Assembly (NCBI GenBank): GCA_023413015.1
Contig: JAEZQR010000134.1
Coordinates: forward strand, 1 to 16,430
Direction of reading: 5' to 3'
Source of the DNA: Pseudomonadota bacterium
GTDB taxonomy: Bacteria; Pseudomonadota; Alphaproteobacteria; Sphingomonadales; Sphingomonadaceae
Length of the DNA: 16,430 nucleotides
Positions within the stretch are counted from its first letter, which is position 1. Each line of letters begins with the position of its first letter. The translations under genes and the position numbers were made by a program. Below the pieces are notes generated by a model, which did no database searches, was not told the DNA's origin, and saw only the letters and a program-made list of their open reading frames with translations. This document shows, piece after piece, positions 8,109-15,257 of the stretch.

Positions 8109-8126
8109 CATTACCGCCATTTCATG
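8109..8126 (+). promoter_or_regulatory. Inverted repeat D before the Lys-rich secreted protein
   Basis: The sequence CATTACCGCCATTTCATG matches CATGA-N8-TCATG with one mismatch in the left arm. It ends 88 bp before the start at 8215. Its right flank, TTCATGTCGGG, resembles that of site F (TTCATGTCGCG) and of site A read toward its gene (GTCATGTCCCG), which suggests the element extends beyond the arms. Confidence 0.5.
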
Positions 8127-8214
8127 TCGGGGACAGCGGGCGGGGAGGTGCGATCCGGCAGATTGCGAGCTGGCACAGGCGAAGGGCCTGGCGCCAGCTG
8201 ATAAGGAATCCGCC

Positions 8215-8436
8215 ATGAATCGACTGATGATCCTCGCGTCGGCGCTGTCGCTGGGCCTTTCCGGTGCGGCGATGGCCGCGCAGACCGCGAACGCTCCGAC
8301 CAAGTCGGAGACAGCGAGCACGACCAAGAGCACGACGCAGCACAAGACCGGCATGAAGTCGAGAACTGCCAAGCACGCGAAGAAGCTCGACTGCACGAAG
8401 GCCGCGAACAAGGACAAGCGGGCCTGCAGGCGCTAG
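8215..8436 (+). CDS. Small Lys-rich secreted protein, Asr-like in composition
   Basis: The 73-residue protein has a clear signal peptide (residues 1-22, ending AAMAA) and a mature part of about 51 residues that is strongly basic and low in complexity: ten Lys, four Arg, many Thr, Ser and Ala, and only three acidic residues. Two Cys lie in the C-terminal LDCTKAANKDKRACRR and may form a disulfide. AAGGAA sits 8 bases before the ATG. The composition recalls the enterobacterial acid-shock protein Asr, a disordered Lys-rich periplasmic protein, but I see no real alignment, so this is a resemblance only. It has its own upstream repeat (site D) and is followed by a strong hairpin, so it is probably a single-gene transcript. 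Coating or buffering the envelope is a guess. Confidence 0.8.
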   Translation: MNRLMILASALSLGLSGAAMAAQTANAPTKSETASTTKSTTQHKTGMKSRTAKHAKKLDCTKAANKDKRACRR

Positions 8437-8446
8437 CCGTTGACGC

Positions 8447-8483
8447 GATCGGCATCGGGGCGCCCGTCGCCCCGGTGCCGATC
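8447..8483 (+). terminator. Strong hairpin after the Lys-rich gene
   Basis: A 16-base stem (8447-8462 with 8468-8483) closes a 5-base loop, with a single G-T wobble. It starts 10 bp after the stop at 8436. There is no T-run on the plus side, so it is a terminator-like or mRNA-stabilising hairpin more than a canonical intrinsic terminator. It also argues against any start of the next gene upstream of 8484. Confidence 0.6.
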
Positions 8484-8574
8484 AACCTCGCGGCATTCGG
8501 TAATGTGCCCGCCGCCTCCTGAGAGCTTGACCGCCAGCAATCGGAGTGCCGGCCGCTCACCGATACTGGGTGGG

Positions 8575-10764
8575 ATGGTCTCATCCCGACGCCCGACTGT
8601 ATGGTTCGGCGGGCCCGACCTTCCACCGGGGCGGTTGCGCGATATGCTCGAAGCGCATGTCGAGGCCGTGCCTCCGGGCGGCGCCATCGATTGGGCGACC
8701 TATTATTTCCGCGACGATCGCCTCGCCGACGCACTGATCCGCGCGCACGAGCGCGGCGTCAGCGTGCGGATCGTTCTGGAGGGGGCGCCGCGCTTCCGTT
8801 CGGCGAACGAGGCCGTCATCCATCGCCTCGCCGCCTTGGGCGACGGCTTGCGGGTGCTTCATCATTCGTTGCCGATCCATCTGCACGAGAAAATCTACTG
8901 CTTCTCGCATCCCGCACCGGTGGCGCTGGTGGGATCGTTCAACCCTTCCGGCAACGGCGTGGCCAACGACCCGGTCACCGTCTCGGTCGGGGATCAGGAC
9001 CGCGGTCACAACGATCTCGTCGAATTGACCGATGCGGAAACCGTCCGCCTGCTGACGCATCATGTCCGCGCCCTCCATGCGGGCGATCACGGCTTCCTGG
9101 CCGATATGCTCCGCTCGCCTCACGCGACGGTCGGGGCAGGCGACGAACTCCAGTTCTTTCCGACGCTGCAGCCGAACATCCTGCGCAGCCGGCTGGAGGC
9201 GCTCCGCCCCGGATCGCGGGTCCGCATCGCCGTCTCGCACCTGCGCGACATGAGCTTCGCATGGTGCTTTGCTGCACTGGCCGGGCGCGGTGTGGAGGTC
9301 GAGGTCATCCTGAACGGCACGCTCCGCCGCGCGCCGGCGCATATCGAGGCGTTCCTGCTGGATCACGGGGTCGTGGTCCGTCGCTATGCCCATCCCGACC
9401 ATCTGCCGATGCACGGCAAGTTCGTGCTGGCGGACGCCCCGCACGAACGCTGGCTGATGTTCGGAAGCTACAATCTCACGCGGTCGTCGCGGCTGCTGAA
9501 CCGCGAGCTGATCGTGCTGAGCGAGGATGCGGGGCTGTGGAACGCCTTCGACGCGCGATGGCGGGACATCGTGTCGGAGCCCGGCTGCCGCCCTGCCGGA
9601 CGCGAGACGACGGGCAATCGGCTCTCGATTGTGATGGTCGACTCGCACGCGGCGGTCGAGCGCGGCGGCGCGGTGCAGTGCGCGCGGCTGGCCCGCGCGC
9701 TGGTCGTTCGCGGGCATCGGGTGACCTGCGTCTTCGACCAGCCCCGCAGCCAAATGGCAGATGGCGAGGAGATCGCCCGGCTTCGCCAGGCCGGCGTGGA
9801 CGTCCGGCGCTACCGGTTGAACAGCCTGCGAGCGGCGCGGCGTTTCCGGCGTGAGGTGCTGAGCGCTCGGCCCAATATCGTCCACACGCACAAGAACCGG
9901 GCGCTGCGCTTCGTCTATGCGGCGGGCCTTGGCGGCCGGCGCTTCGCCTGGGTCGCCAATCGCGGGACCGATTATTCGCTCCTGCCCGGATCGCCGGTCT
10001 GGGCGATTCATCGCTACTGCGTCGACCGGATCGTCGCCGTTTCGGAAGCGGTGCGAACCCGGCTGCTCCGCGACGGCCTGCCGCCGGAGAAGGTGCGAGT
10101 CATCTACGGCAGCGTCGATACGAATCGCTTCCGCCCGGGTCTCGACGGCACAGCCTTCCGCAAGCAGTGGCAGATCGCCGAAGACGCCCCGCTGATCGGC
10201 ATGGCCGCCTCGTTCCGGAGCCGCAAGAAAGGCCAGGGCATCTTCCTGCAGGCGGCGGCGCGCGTCCTGGTGCGACACCCCGAGGCCCGCTTCGTCCTCA
10301 TCGGCGAAGGCTCCCGAGCACGCTACGAGCAGCTGGCCGAGCGGCTCGGGATCGCGGATCGCGTCGTCTTTGCCGGCTTCGTCGAAGACATGCCGCACGC
10401 GTTGTCCGCGATCGACCTCGTCGTCTGCGCCTCCGTCCGCGGCGAGGGGCTGACCGGCGTGCTGCGCGAGGCGCTGGCGATGGCGCGCCCGGTCGTCTCG
10501 ACCGACGTCGCCGGGAACCGCGAGCTCGTCCGCCACGAGGAAACCGGGCTGCTCGTACCGCCCGGCGACGCGGCGGCGCTGGCCGACGCGATCGAGGCCA
10601 TGCTCGGCGACCGGGAGTGGGCAGCGACGATGGCGCGCGCCGGACGGCGGTGGGTGCTCGAAACCTCGACTGACGAGGTGCGGGCGAGGAAGGTCGAGCA
10701 GCTTTACTTGGCGGCCGCGAGGCGGATACCCGCTCGCCCGAGCGGCGGCGCGGCCGGCGGATGA
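8575..10764 (+). CDS. Phospholipase D-like / GT4 glycosyltransferase fusion
   Basis: One uninterrupted frame of 729 residues holds two enzymes. Residues 1-335 form a phospholipase D-superfamily half with two HKD-type motifs: HEK at residue 104 followed by VGSFNPSGNG, and HGKFVLAD at residue 280 followed by FGSYNLTRSSRLLNRE. The first lacks the usual Asp four residues after Lys; the second is complete. Residues 348-725 form a GT-B glycosyltransferase of family GT4: SIVMVDSHAAVERGGAVQ at the N-terminus, ASFRSRKKGQG, and a C-terminal EGLTGVLREALA with the E-x7-E pattern. I chose the ATG at 8575, just before the first strand (TVWFGG); the frame is open up to 8440 but that stretch is a hairpin and low-quality sequence. 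No signal peptide is visible, so it is probably cytoplasmic or membrane-peripheral. A lipid-linked or phosphodiester substrate is inferred; the true reaction is unknown. Confidence 0.88.
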   Translation: MVSSRRPTVWFGGPDLPPGRLRDMLEAHVEAVPPGGAIDWATYYFRDDRLADALIRAHERGVSVRIVLEGAPRFRSANEAVIHRLAALGDGLRVLHHSLPIHLHEKIYCFSHPAPVALVGSFNPSGNGVANDPVTVSVGDQDRGHNDLVELTDAETVRLLTHHVRALHAGDHGFLADMLRSPHATVGAGDELQFFPTLQPNILRSRLEALRPGSRVRIAVSHLRDMSFAWCFAALAGRGVEVEVILNGTLRRAPAHIEAFLLDHGVVVRRYAHPDHLPMHGKFVLADAPHERWLMFGSYNLTRSSRLLNRELIVLSEDAGLWNAFDARWRDIVSEPGCRPAGRETTGNRLSIVMVDSHAAVERGGAVQCARLARALVVRGHRVTCVFDQPRSQMADGEEIARLRQAGVDVRRYRLNSLRAARRFRREVLSARPNIVHTHKNRALRFVYAAGLGGRRFAWVANRGTDYSLLPGSPVWAIHRYCVDRIVAVSEAVRTRLLRDGLPPEKVRVIYGSVDTNRFRPGLDGTAFRKQWQIAEDAPLIGMAASFRSRKKGQGIFLQAAARVLVRHPEARFVLIGEGSRARYEQLAERLGIADRVVFAGFVEDMPHALSAIDLVVCASVRGEGLTGVLREALAMARPVVSTDVAGNRELVRHEETGLLVPPGDAAALADAIEAMLGDREWAATMARAGRRWVLETSTDEVRARKVEQLYLAAARRIPARPSGGAAGG

Positions 10765-10799
10765 GCCCGATCACCAAAGGTCACCGTTCTCATCCGCCG
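10755..10799. terminator. Hairpin between convergent genes
   Basis: CGGCGGATGAG (10755-10765) and CTCATCCGCCG (10789-10799) are exact reverse complements separated by 23 bases. The stem covers the stop codons of both convergent genes (fusion gene at 10764, AI-2E gene at 10790-10792), so one structure could end both transcripts. There is no T-run. Confidence 0.45.
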
Positions 10800-11866
10800 T
10801 TTCGTGCATTGTCGGCCGGCGCGCCCATGCTCCAGGCGTGCCAGAGCAGAAGGGCGGCCGCCATGATGGCAGGGCCGAGAAACAGACCGACGAGTCCGAA
10901 GCTCTGGAGCCCGCCGATGGTGCCGACGAAGGCGAGCAGGAACGGCAGGCGCGCCGCGCCGCCGACGAGCGCCGGCTGCACGACATTGTCGCCCACCAGC
11001 ATGACGAATGACCCGAAGGCCACGAGCCCGATGGCGGGCAGAACATGACCGTGCACCAGCAACAGCAGCGCCGCGATCGAAAACGCGACCCATGCGCCCA
11101 TCGGCAGCATTGCGAAGGCGACCGTCAGCAGGCCGAACAGCACCGGCTGCGGCACTCCGGTCACCGCATAACCGATACCGATCAGCGTTCCCTCGCCCAA
11201 CGCCACGAGCACTGTCCCAACCACCGTGCCCCTGATGGCGGAGACGACCGCCTCGACCAGGCGCTCGCTGCCCTCTCCAAGGAGACGTCGGGCGGCGTCG
11301 AGCGCTTCGCGGCGCATCCGCTCGCCGTCGCGGAGGATGAAGAACAGCGTCAGCAGCGCCACGAAGAACAACAGGGACCGGTAGGCGAGTTGCGCACCGA
11401 GCGCCCCGGTCCATGATGCCAGGGCGGCGATGTCGATATGCTGGAGCGGCCCGGCCCGCGGATCGGCCAGATGGTCCCTCCACCAGAGGAGGAGGCGGCC
11501 GCCGATGAGCGGCAGCTGCGCCAGCCAGGGCGGCGGCGGAAGACCGCTCCGCTGAACGTTCGCTAGCCAGTGCACTGCGGCGGGAAGCTCACGGGTCAAC
11601 TCGACCGCAGCCAGCGCCAGCGGCAAGACCAACAGGGCGCCGACCAGCAGCGTCGCGATCAGTGGCGCGAGGAGCCTCGCGCGATGTCTTCCCCTCAGCG
11701 ATCCGCGCCGCTGATAGAGAGGCCAGATGGCGATCCCGATGATCACCGCCCATGCGACCGGAACGACGAAGGCGCGGATGGTCCACAGGCAGAGGACGGC
11801 CAGTAGGGCCACGAGTGCGACGCGGGCGAAGCGCTGCACACCGTACGACGTGCGGATGCCGCTCAC
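10790..11866 (-). CDS. AI-2E/PerM family membrane transporter
   Basis: The 358-residue integral membrane protein belongs to the AI-2E transporter family (TqsA, PerM, YdiK), whose members export small molecules or exchange ions. An N-terminal pair of helices (about residues 14-52), a helix near 65-90, a central soluble part with no hydrophobic run (about 95-160), and then five or so helices follow, with FFILRDGERMRREALD after the helix at 165-180, the conserved stretch GTVVGTVLVALGEGTLIGIGYAVTGVPQPVLFG and GDNVVQPALVGGAARLPFLLAFVGTIGG near 300-325. The start is a GTG at 11866 with GGGAAG 8 bases upstream. It faces away from the His-rich gene's terminator and has no CATGA-type repeat upstream, so it is likely outside the proposed regulon. 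The substrate is unknown. Confidence 0.9.
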   Translation of the reverse strand: MSGIRTSYGVQRFARVALVALLAVLCLWTIRAFVVPVAWAVIIGIAIWPLYQRRGSLRGRHRARLLAPLIATLLVGALLVLPLALAAVELTRELPAAVHWLANVQRSGLPPPPWLAQLPLIGGRLLLWWRDHLADPRAGPLQHIDIAALASWTGALGAQLAYRSLLFFVALLTLFFILRDGERMRREALDAARRLLGEGSERLVEAVVSAIRGTVVGTVLVALGEGTLIGIGYAVTGVPQPVLFGLLTVAFAMLPMGAWVAFSIAALLLLVHGHVLPAIGLVAFGSFVMLVGDNVVQPALVGGAARLPFLLAFVGTIGGLQSFGLVGLFLGPAIMAAALLLWHAWSMGAPADNARNGG

Positions 11867-11896
11867 CTTTCCGACTTCCCGCCACGCACCGTCCAG

Positions 11897-11918
11897 GCCA
11901 CCGGGTCAACCCGGTGGC
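11897..11918 (-). terminator. Hairpin downstream of the His-rich gene
   Basis: GCCACCGGGT (11897-11906) pairs perfectly with ACCCGGTGGC (11909-11918); the outer bases CCA and TGG extend it with a bulge. It lies 55 bp after the His-rich gene's stop and 31 bp before the AI-2E start, so it could end the former before the latter. No T-run follows. Confidence 0.5.
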
Positions 11919-11972
11919 TGGACTGCGCCGCTGTCCTGGCCCCTCGTGCCGGGACGCCCACGGCCCGCCCGG

Positions 11973-12239
11973 TTACGACTGGCGGGTCTGTTCGTGCCGG
12001 CGGTGGTGGGTGCGCATCGCGTGCCGATGATGGGTGTTCATCGCATGCTGCTGGCGATGCATCCGGGCCGACCGCTCGTTCCGCGCGTGGCGGGTCGCAT
12101 GGCTGGCGGCACGATTATGCGTCTGGACGCAGCGATCCTGCCGAGTCGCCGAGCAGGGCGGATAGGCCTGGGTCCCCTGCGCCATGGCCGATGCGCCGGT
12201 CAGCGCTAGAAGCGCGGCGAGGACGAGAGTCGTCTTCAT
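11973..12239 (-). CDS. Small His/Arg-rich secreted protein
   Basis: The 88-residue protein begins with a signal peptide (MKTTLVLAALLALTGASAMA, cut before QG). The mature part of about 67 residues has 11 His and 13 Arg but no Lys, two Cys near its start (PPCSATRQDRC) and an internal repeat, HAMNTHHR followed by HAMRTHHR. The ATG at 12239 has AAGGAG 7 bases upstream, which decides it over a TTG two codons earlier. The His clusters could bind Cu, Ni or Zn, or buffer at acid pH; the sequence cannot tell these apart. It is divergent from htrA, and site E lies 137 bp upstream of its start. It is the His/Arg counterpart of the Lys-rich secreted protein at 8215. I do not recognise a named family. Confidence 0.75.
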   Translation of the reverse strand: MKTTLVLAALLALTGASAMAQGTQAYPPCSATRQDRCVQTHNRAASHATRHARNERSARMHRQQHAMNTHHRHAMRTHHRRHEQTRQS

Positions 12240-12376
12240 GATCAATCTCCTTCGACTGCCGACGATCCGCCGCGACGGGAGCCCTTGCCGAGGCTATTCG
12301 GCTGTGGCGCGCCCGCATGGCGGACCATCCATGCGCCGATCATCGCCCGGCGGCGCTTGCCTATCGGTTTCTCGAT

Positions 12377-12394
12377 CATGACCGATTGTTCATT
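12377..12394. promoter_or_regulatory. Inverted repeat E between the His-rich gene and htrA
   Basis: The sequence CATGACCGATTGTTCATT matches CATGA-N8-TCATG with one mismatch at the last base. Its first 13 bases are identical to those of site C before mprF. It lies 142 bp before htrA and 137 bp before the His-rich gene, so it could serve either, or act as a distal site together with F. Confidence 0.5.
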
Positions 12395-12444
12395 CCCCCC
12401 GCCGTCGACGCGCGAGGGGATCGATTTGGGCCACTCAGCGCGCA

Positions 12445-12462
12445 CATGAACGGCTTTTCATG
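12445..12462 (+). promoter_or_regulatory. Inverted repeat F before htrA
   Basis: The sequence CATGAACGGCTTTTCATG is an exact CATGA-N8-TCATG; with one flanking base on each side it is a perfect 7-6-7 inverted repeat. It ends 74 bp before the htrA start codon, the same range as the other sites, and starts 68 bp after site E. Confidence 0.65.
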
Positions 12463-12536
12463 TCGCGCTCACGCCGCCGTAGGCCTGCCTGTGGGAGGCT
12501 GCCCCGCATTCATCCCAAATCTGCCGGAGCGCTCTC

Positions 12537-14048
12537 GTGAACCTGAAAGCTTCAAGCAAGGCCCGGACGACTGCCCTGGTTGCGGGCGCTGCCCTCTTCG
12601 GCAGCGTGACCGGCGCGTCGATCACGCTTGCCACCCGCGCTGCCCCTCCGCATGCCGCAACGGTCGATCGGGCCTTGCTGCGGCCTGCCGCCTTCCAGAA
12701 CGGCGGCGCCAGTCTGGCCGACGTGGTGCAATCGATCCTTCCTGCCGTCGTGCAGATCCAGGTGCGCGAGAAGGCGCAGCCCGGGCCTGTCGGAGCGCCG
12801 ATGGACGGGCCGTTCGGCGATCTGTTCCGCCAGTTCTTCGGCGCGAACGGGCCGGATGCCGAAACCGCGCCGCCGGACGAGGTGCTGGGCTCCGGCTTCA
12901 TCATCTCGTCGGACGGTCTGGTCGTCACCAACAATCATGTCGTCGACGGCAACGGCGAGATCAGGGTCAAGCTCGCCGACGGACGGGAGCTACCGGCAAC
13001 GCTCGTCGGCCGCGACGACAAGACCGATCTCGCGGTGCTTCGCATGCGGACAAGCGGTCGGACCCCGGTGCTGAACTGGGGCGACAGCGATCATCTCCGC
13101 ATCGGCGACGACGTCATCGCGGTCGGAAGCCCGTTCGGGCTCGGCGGCACCGTCACCAAGGGCATCGTCTCCGGCCGCGGGCGCCAGATCGGCGCCGGAC
13201 CCTATGACGAGTTCATCCAGGTCGATGCGCCCATCAACCAGGGCAATTCGGGCGGGCCGCTGCTCGACGGCTCCGGCCGCGTCGTCGGCGTCAACACCGC
13301 GATCTTCACGCCCTCCGGCGGAAGCGTCGGCATCGGCTTCGCCATCCCGGCCAACGTCGCACACGCCATCGTCGCGCAGATCGTCGCGCACGGCCGCGTG
13401 GCGCGCGGGCAGATCGGCGTTCAGGTGCAGGACGTGACGCCGGAAATCGCCGACAGCCTCGGCCGCGACGGTATGCAGGGAGCGCTTGTCGCCGCAGTCG
13501 TGCCGAACAGCACCGCAGCGCAGGCGGGCCTGAAGCCCGGCGATGTCATCACGTCGTTCGACGGGCAGCCGGTGAAGGACGCCCACGACCTTTCGAAGTT
13601 CGTCGCCGCATCGCCGGCCGGCGCCCGGGCGCGCGTGGCCCTCATCCGTGGCGGGCACGGCATGACCGCGATGTTGCGCGTTGCTGCGATGGCGGGGGCA
13701 GGCGCCGGGGTCGAGCGTGCGAACCTCGCGTCGCCCGCACCGTCGCAGCAATCGCTGCAGATACTGGGCTTTACGGTTCGCGCGACATCACCCGAGCTGA
13801 ACGCCGAAGCCGGCCAGCCGCAGACCGCCCGTGGGCTTATCATCACGACCGTCGACCCGGCGAGCCGGAGTGCCGAGGAGGGTATCCGTCCGGGCGATCT
13901 GATTTCCGCGGTGAACAACACGCCGGTTGCGACGCCGAAGGAACTCGCCGCGAGCGTGTCAGCGGCACGTCATGCTGGCCGCAATCACATTCTGCTATCG
14001 GTCGCGCGTGGCGACGAACAGGCATTCGTGCCCGTCCCGATAGGCTGA
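12537..14048 (+). CDS. degP: Do/HtrA family periplasmic serine protease
   Basis: The 503-residue protease degrades misfolded envelope proteins. An N-terminal hydrophobic segment (about residues 13-33) is a signal peptide or anchor. The trypsin-like domain carries the catalytic triad His134 (VVTNNHVVDG), Asp164 (DKTDLAVLRM) and Ser238 (QGNSGGPL). PDZ1 spans about 285-375 (GALVAAVVPNSTAAQAGLKPGD) and PDZ2 about 410-500 (GLIITTVDPASRSAEEGIRPGD). Length and order are those of the DegP/DegQ/MucD group. The start is a GTG with GGAG 7 bases upstream; no ATG is near. It stands alone on the plus strand, with inverted repeats E and F upstream, consistent with control by the two-component system at 1-2357. 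The family and catalytic residues are certain; which Do paralogue it is cannot be told. Confidence 0.96.
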   Translation: MNLKASSKARTTALVAGAALFGSVTGASITLATRAAPPHAATVDRALLRPAAFQNGGASLADVVQSILPAVVQIQVREKAQPGPVGAPMDGPFGDLFRQFFGANGPDAETAPPDEVLGSGFIISSDGLVVTNNHVVDGNGEIRVKLADGRELPATLVGRDDKTDLAVLRMRTSGRTPVLNWGDSDHLRIGDDVIAVGSPFGLGGTVTKGIVSGRGRQIGAGPYDEFIQVDAPINQGNSGGPLLDGSGRVVGVNTAIFTPSGGSVGIGFAIPANVAHAIVAQIVAHGRVARGQIGVQVQDVTPEIADSLGRDGMQGALVAAVVPNSTAAQAGLKPGDVITSFDGQPVKDAHDLSKFVAASPAGARARVALIRGGHGMTAMLRVAAMAGAGAGVERANLASPAPSQQSLQILGFTVRATSPELNAEAGQPQTARGLIITTVDPASRSAEEGIRPGDLISAVNNTPVATPKELAASVSAARHAGRNHILLSVARGDEQAFVPVPIG

Positions 14049-14089
14049 GGCAGTGGTGCGCAACGCACTGGCGCCAGTCTCCAGCCGAA

Positions 14090-14112
14090 ATCGGCAGCGC
14101 AGGTCTGCCGAT
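14090..14112 (+). terminator. Hairpin after htrA
   Basis: ATCGGCAG (14090-14097) and CTGCCGAT (14105-14112) form a perfect 8-bp stem with a 7-base loop, 41 bp after the htrA stop. Another small hairpin, GTGCG-CAA-CGCAC, and the palindrome ACTGGCGCCAGT lie between. An AT-rich run follows, but there is no clean T-tract. Confidence 0.5.
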
Positions 14113-14375
14113 AGTATTAGGAAGGCATAAGTTAATATACGATTTAAATCAGAATTAAGACTAAATAATAATATATAATGCATTTATGACGAGTGCGAAT
14201 GATAACCTTTAAAAATTGGCTTTATTATTCCCATTCCGAAATGATATTTATGCTTATGCTGTCGGCACGTTTTACATAACCTTTGTTATAATCGATATTA
14301 TTTACTGATATCTGCGGTTGGCATGGTAGTTGCTTATGGTCTGCGTCCATGTCTGTAACTGTAGTGGATGCGTTT
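14113..14375 (+). promoter_or_regulatory. AT-rich leader upstream of the PEP-CTERM gene
   Basis: This stretch between htrA and the PEP-CTERM gene holds no supported gene and is strikingly AT-rich against its GC-rich surroundings, with runs such as GACTAAATAATAATATATAA near 14160. It most likely contains the promoter. One candidate pair is TTGTTA near 14283 with TGATAT 17 bases downstream; other TATAAT-like choices exist, so no site is assigned. No CATGA-N8-TCATG copy is present. Confidence 0.45.
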
Positions 14376-15170
14376 ATGAAGCGGATGCTTACGATTGCCA
14401 TCGCGACGGTCGCTGCCCTGATTCCGGCTGCTGCCAGTGCTGCCATCATGAATTGGGACTTCTCGCTCGACGCTTGGTTCGACGATCCATCGTTCGCGCC
14501 GGTCACCGGCTCCGTTGGTACTGGAACGCCGACGACCGAGCGCTATGATCTGTCATGGGGCGTGGACGACCGGCGTAGTTCGCTTGCCATTCGGGATGAG
14601 AACGGCACGCTGGCCGATGCCGGCGCCCCGGCCATGGGAGGCCTGACGACCAATGGCGACTTCGCGCTCGCGAACCGCTTCTTTCATAACAACCGGGTGA
14701 TCCCGCTCAATTCGCTGGCGCTCGACGACGTCCTGCTCCGCCTCGACCTCAATCTGCGCCCGGTCGGCGAGGCAGGCACCGCCTCGGTCGGCATTGAGCC
14801 GTTTCGCGTGAACTTCCGCGAGACGCCGAACCTCGGTGTCTGCGAGTCCGGTGTGGGCCAGTGCGCCGATATCTTCAGCCTGAACTCAGGCGTGCCGTTC
14901 GCCAACGGCGTCTTCAGCTACAGCTTCGATTTCAACAACCAGCAATATTTCCTCGACCTGATGGCGCAGGGGTTGGCCAGCCTCACCGACCAGCAGTGCC
15001 AGGCGGCCGGTGCCGAAACCGGATGCATCGGCTTCATCACGCCCGAGAACGAGCTCAGCGCGACGCAGCTTGCGCTGCGCATCCGCACGTCGGTGCCGGA
15101 GCCTGCCGCACTCGGCTTGCTCAGCCTAGGCCTGCTCGGCGTTGCCGTCGCACGGCGGCGTCGGGTCTAG
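14376..15170 (+). CDS. PEP-CTERM exported protein, THxN-like
   Basis: This 264-residue protein has a signal peptide (MKRMLTIAIATVAALIPAAASA) and a C-terminal PEP-CTERM sorting tail: VPEP, a hydrophobic helix (AALGLLSLGLLGVAVA) and RRRRV. Such proteins are exported, processed by an exosortase and linked to exopolysaccharide or the cell surface. The middle part has the WG (YDLSWGVDD), SSLAI and NRFFHNN features of the THxN group of PEP-CTERM proteins, with FHNN instead of THxN, so membership is probable but not certain. Cys pairs (CESGVGQC and QQCQAAGAETGC) may form disulfides. I start at 14376, where the signal peptide begins; an ATG nine codons earlier lacks a ribosome binding site. No exosortase gene is in the window. 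Confidence 0.87.
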   Translation: MKRMLTIAIATVAALIPAAASAAIMNWDFSLDAWFDDPSFAPVTGSVGTGTPTTERYDLSWGVDDRRSSLAIRDENGTLADAGAPAMGGLTTNGDFALANRFFHNNRVIPLNSLALDDVLLRLDLNLRPVGEAGTASVGIEPFRVNFRETPNLGVCESGVGQCADIFSLNSGVPFANGVFSYSFDFNNQQYFLDLMAQGLASLTDQQCQAAGAETGCIGFITPENELSATQLALRIRTSVPEPAALGLLSLGLLGVAVARRRRV

Positions 15171-15192
15171 CCGGCACTGCCGGACGCTCTTC

Positions 15193-15211
15193 GGCCGCGC
15201 CGTTCGCGGCC
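15193..15211 (+). terminator. Possible terminator of the PEP-CTERM gene
   Basis: GGCCGC (15193-15198) and GCGGCC (15206-15211) pair around a 7-base loop, followed by TTCCGTCT. It lies 22 bp after the stop. The stem is short and the T-tract poor, so confidence is modest. Confidence 0.35.
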
Positions 15212-15226
15212 TTCCGTCTAGAAAAA

Positions 15227-15257
15227 GGGCCGGCCGCCAGGGCTGAGCGGCCGGCCC
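15227..15257 (-). terminator. Intrinsic terminator for minus-strand transcription
   Basis: A perfect 11-bp stem (15227-15237 with 15247-15257) with a 9-base loop is flanked at 15222-15226 by AAAAA, which reads as TTTTT directly after the stem on the minus strand. This is a canonical rho-independent terminator for a transcript coming from the right, and it supports the small minus-strand gene at 15340-15627. Confidence 0.75.

Noticed and set aside
8440..8574. N-terminal extension of the fusion protein
   Set aside because: The stretch is a strong hairpin followed by Ser/Arg-rich residues with no domain; the PLD fold starts right after 8575.
8581..10536. A 651-codon minus-strand frame opposite the fusion gene
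   Set aside because: It has no family motif, and the plus strand carries clear PLD and GT4 motifs throughout.
12317..13207. A 296-codon plus frame overlapping the start of htrA
   Set aside because: It is in a different frame from the protease, Arg-rich and without motifs.
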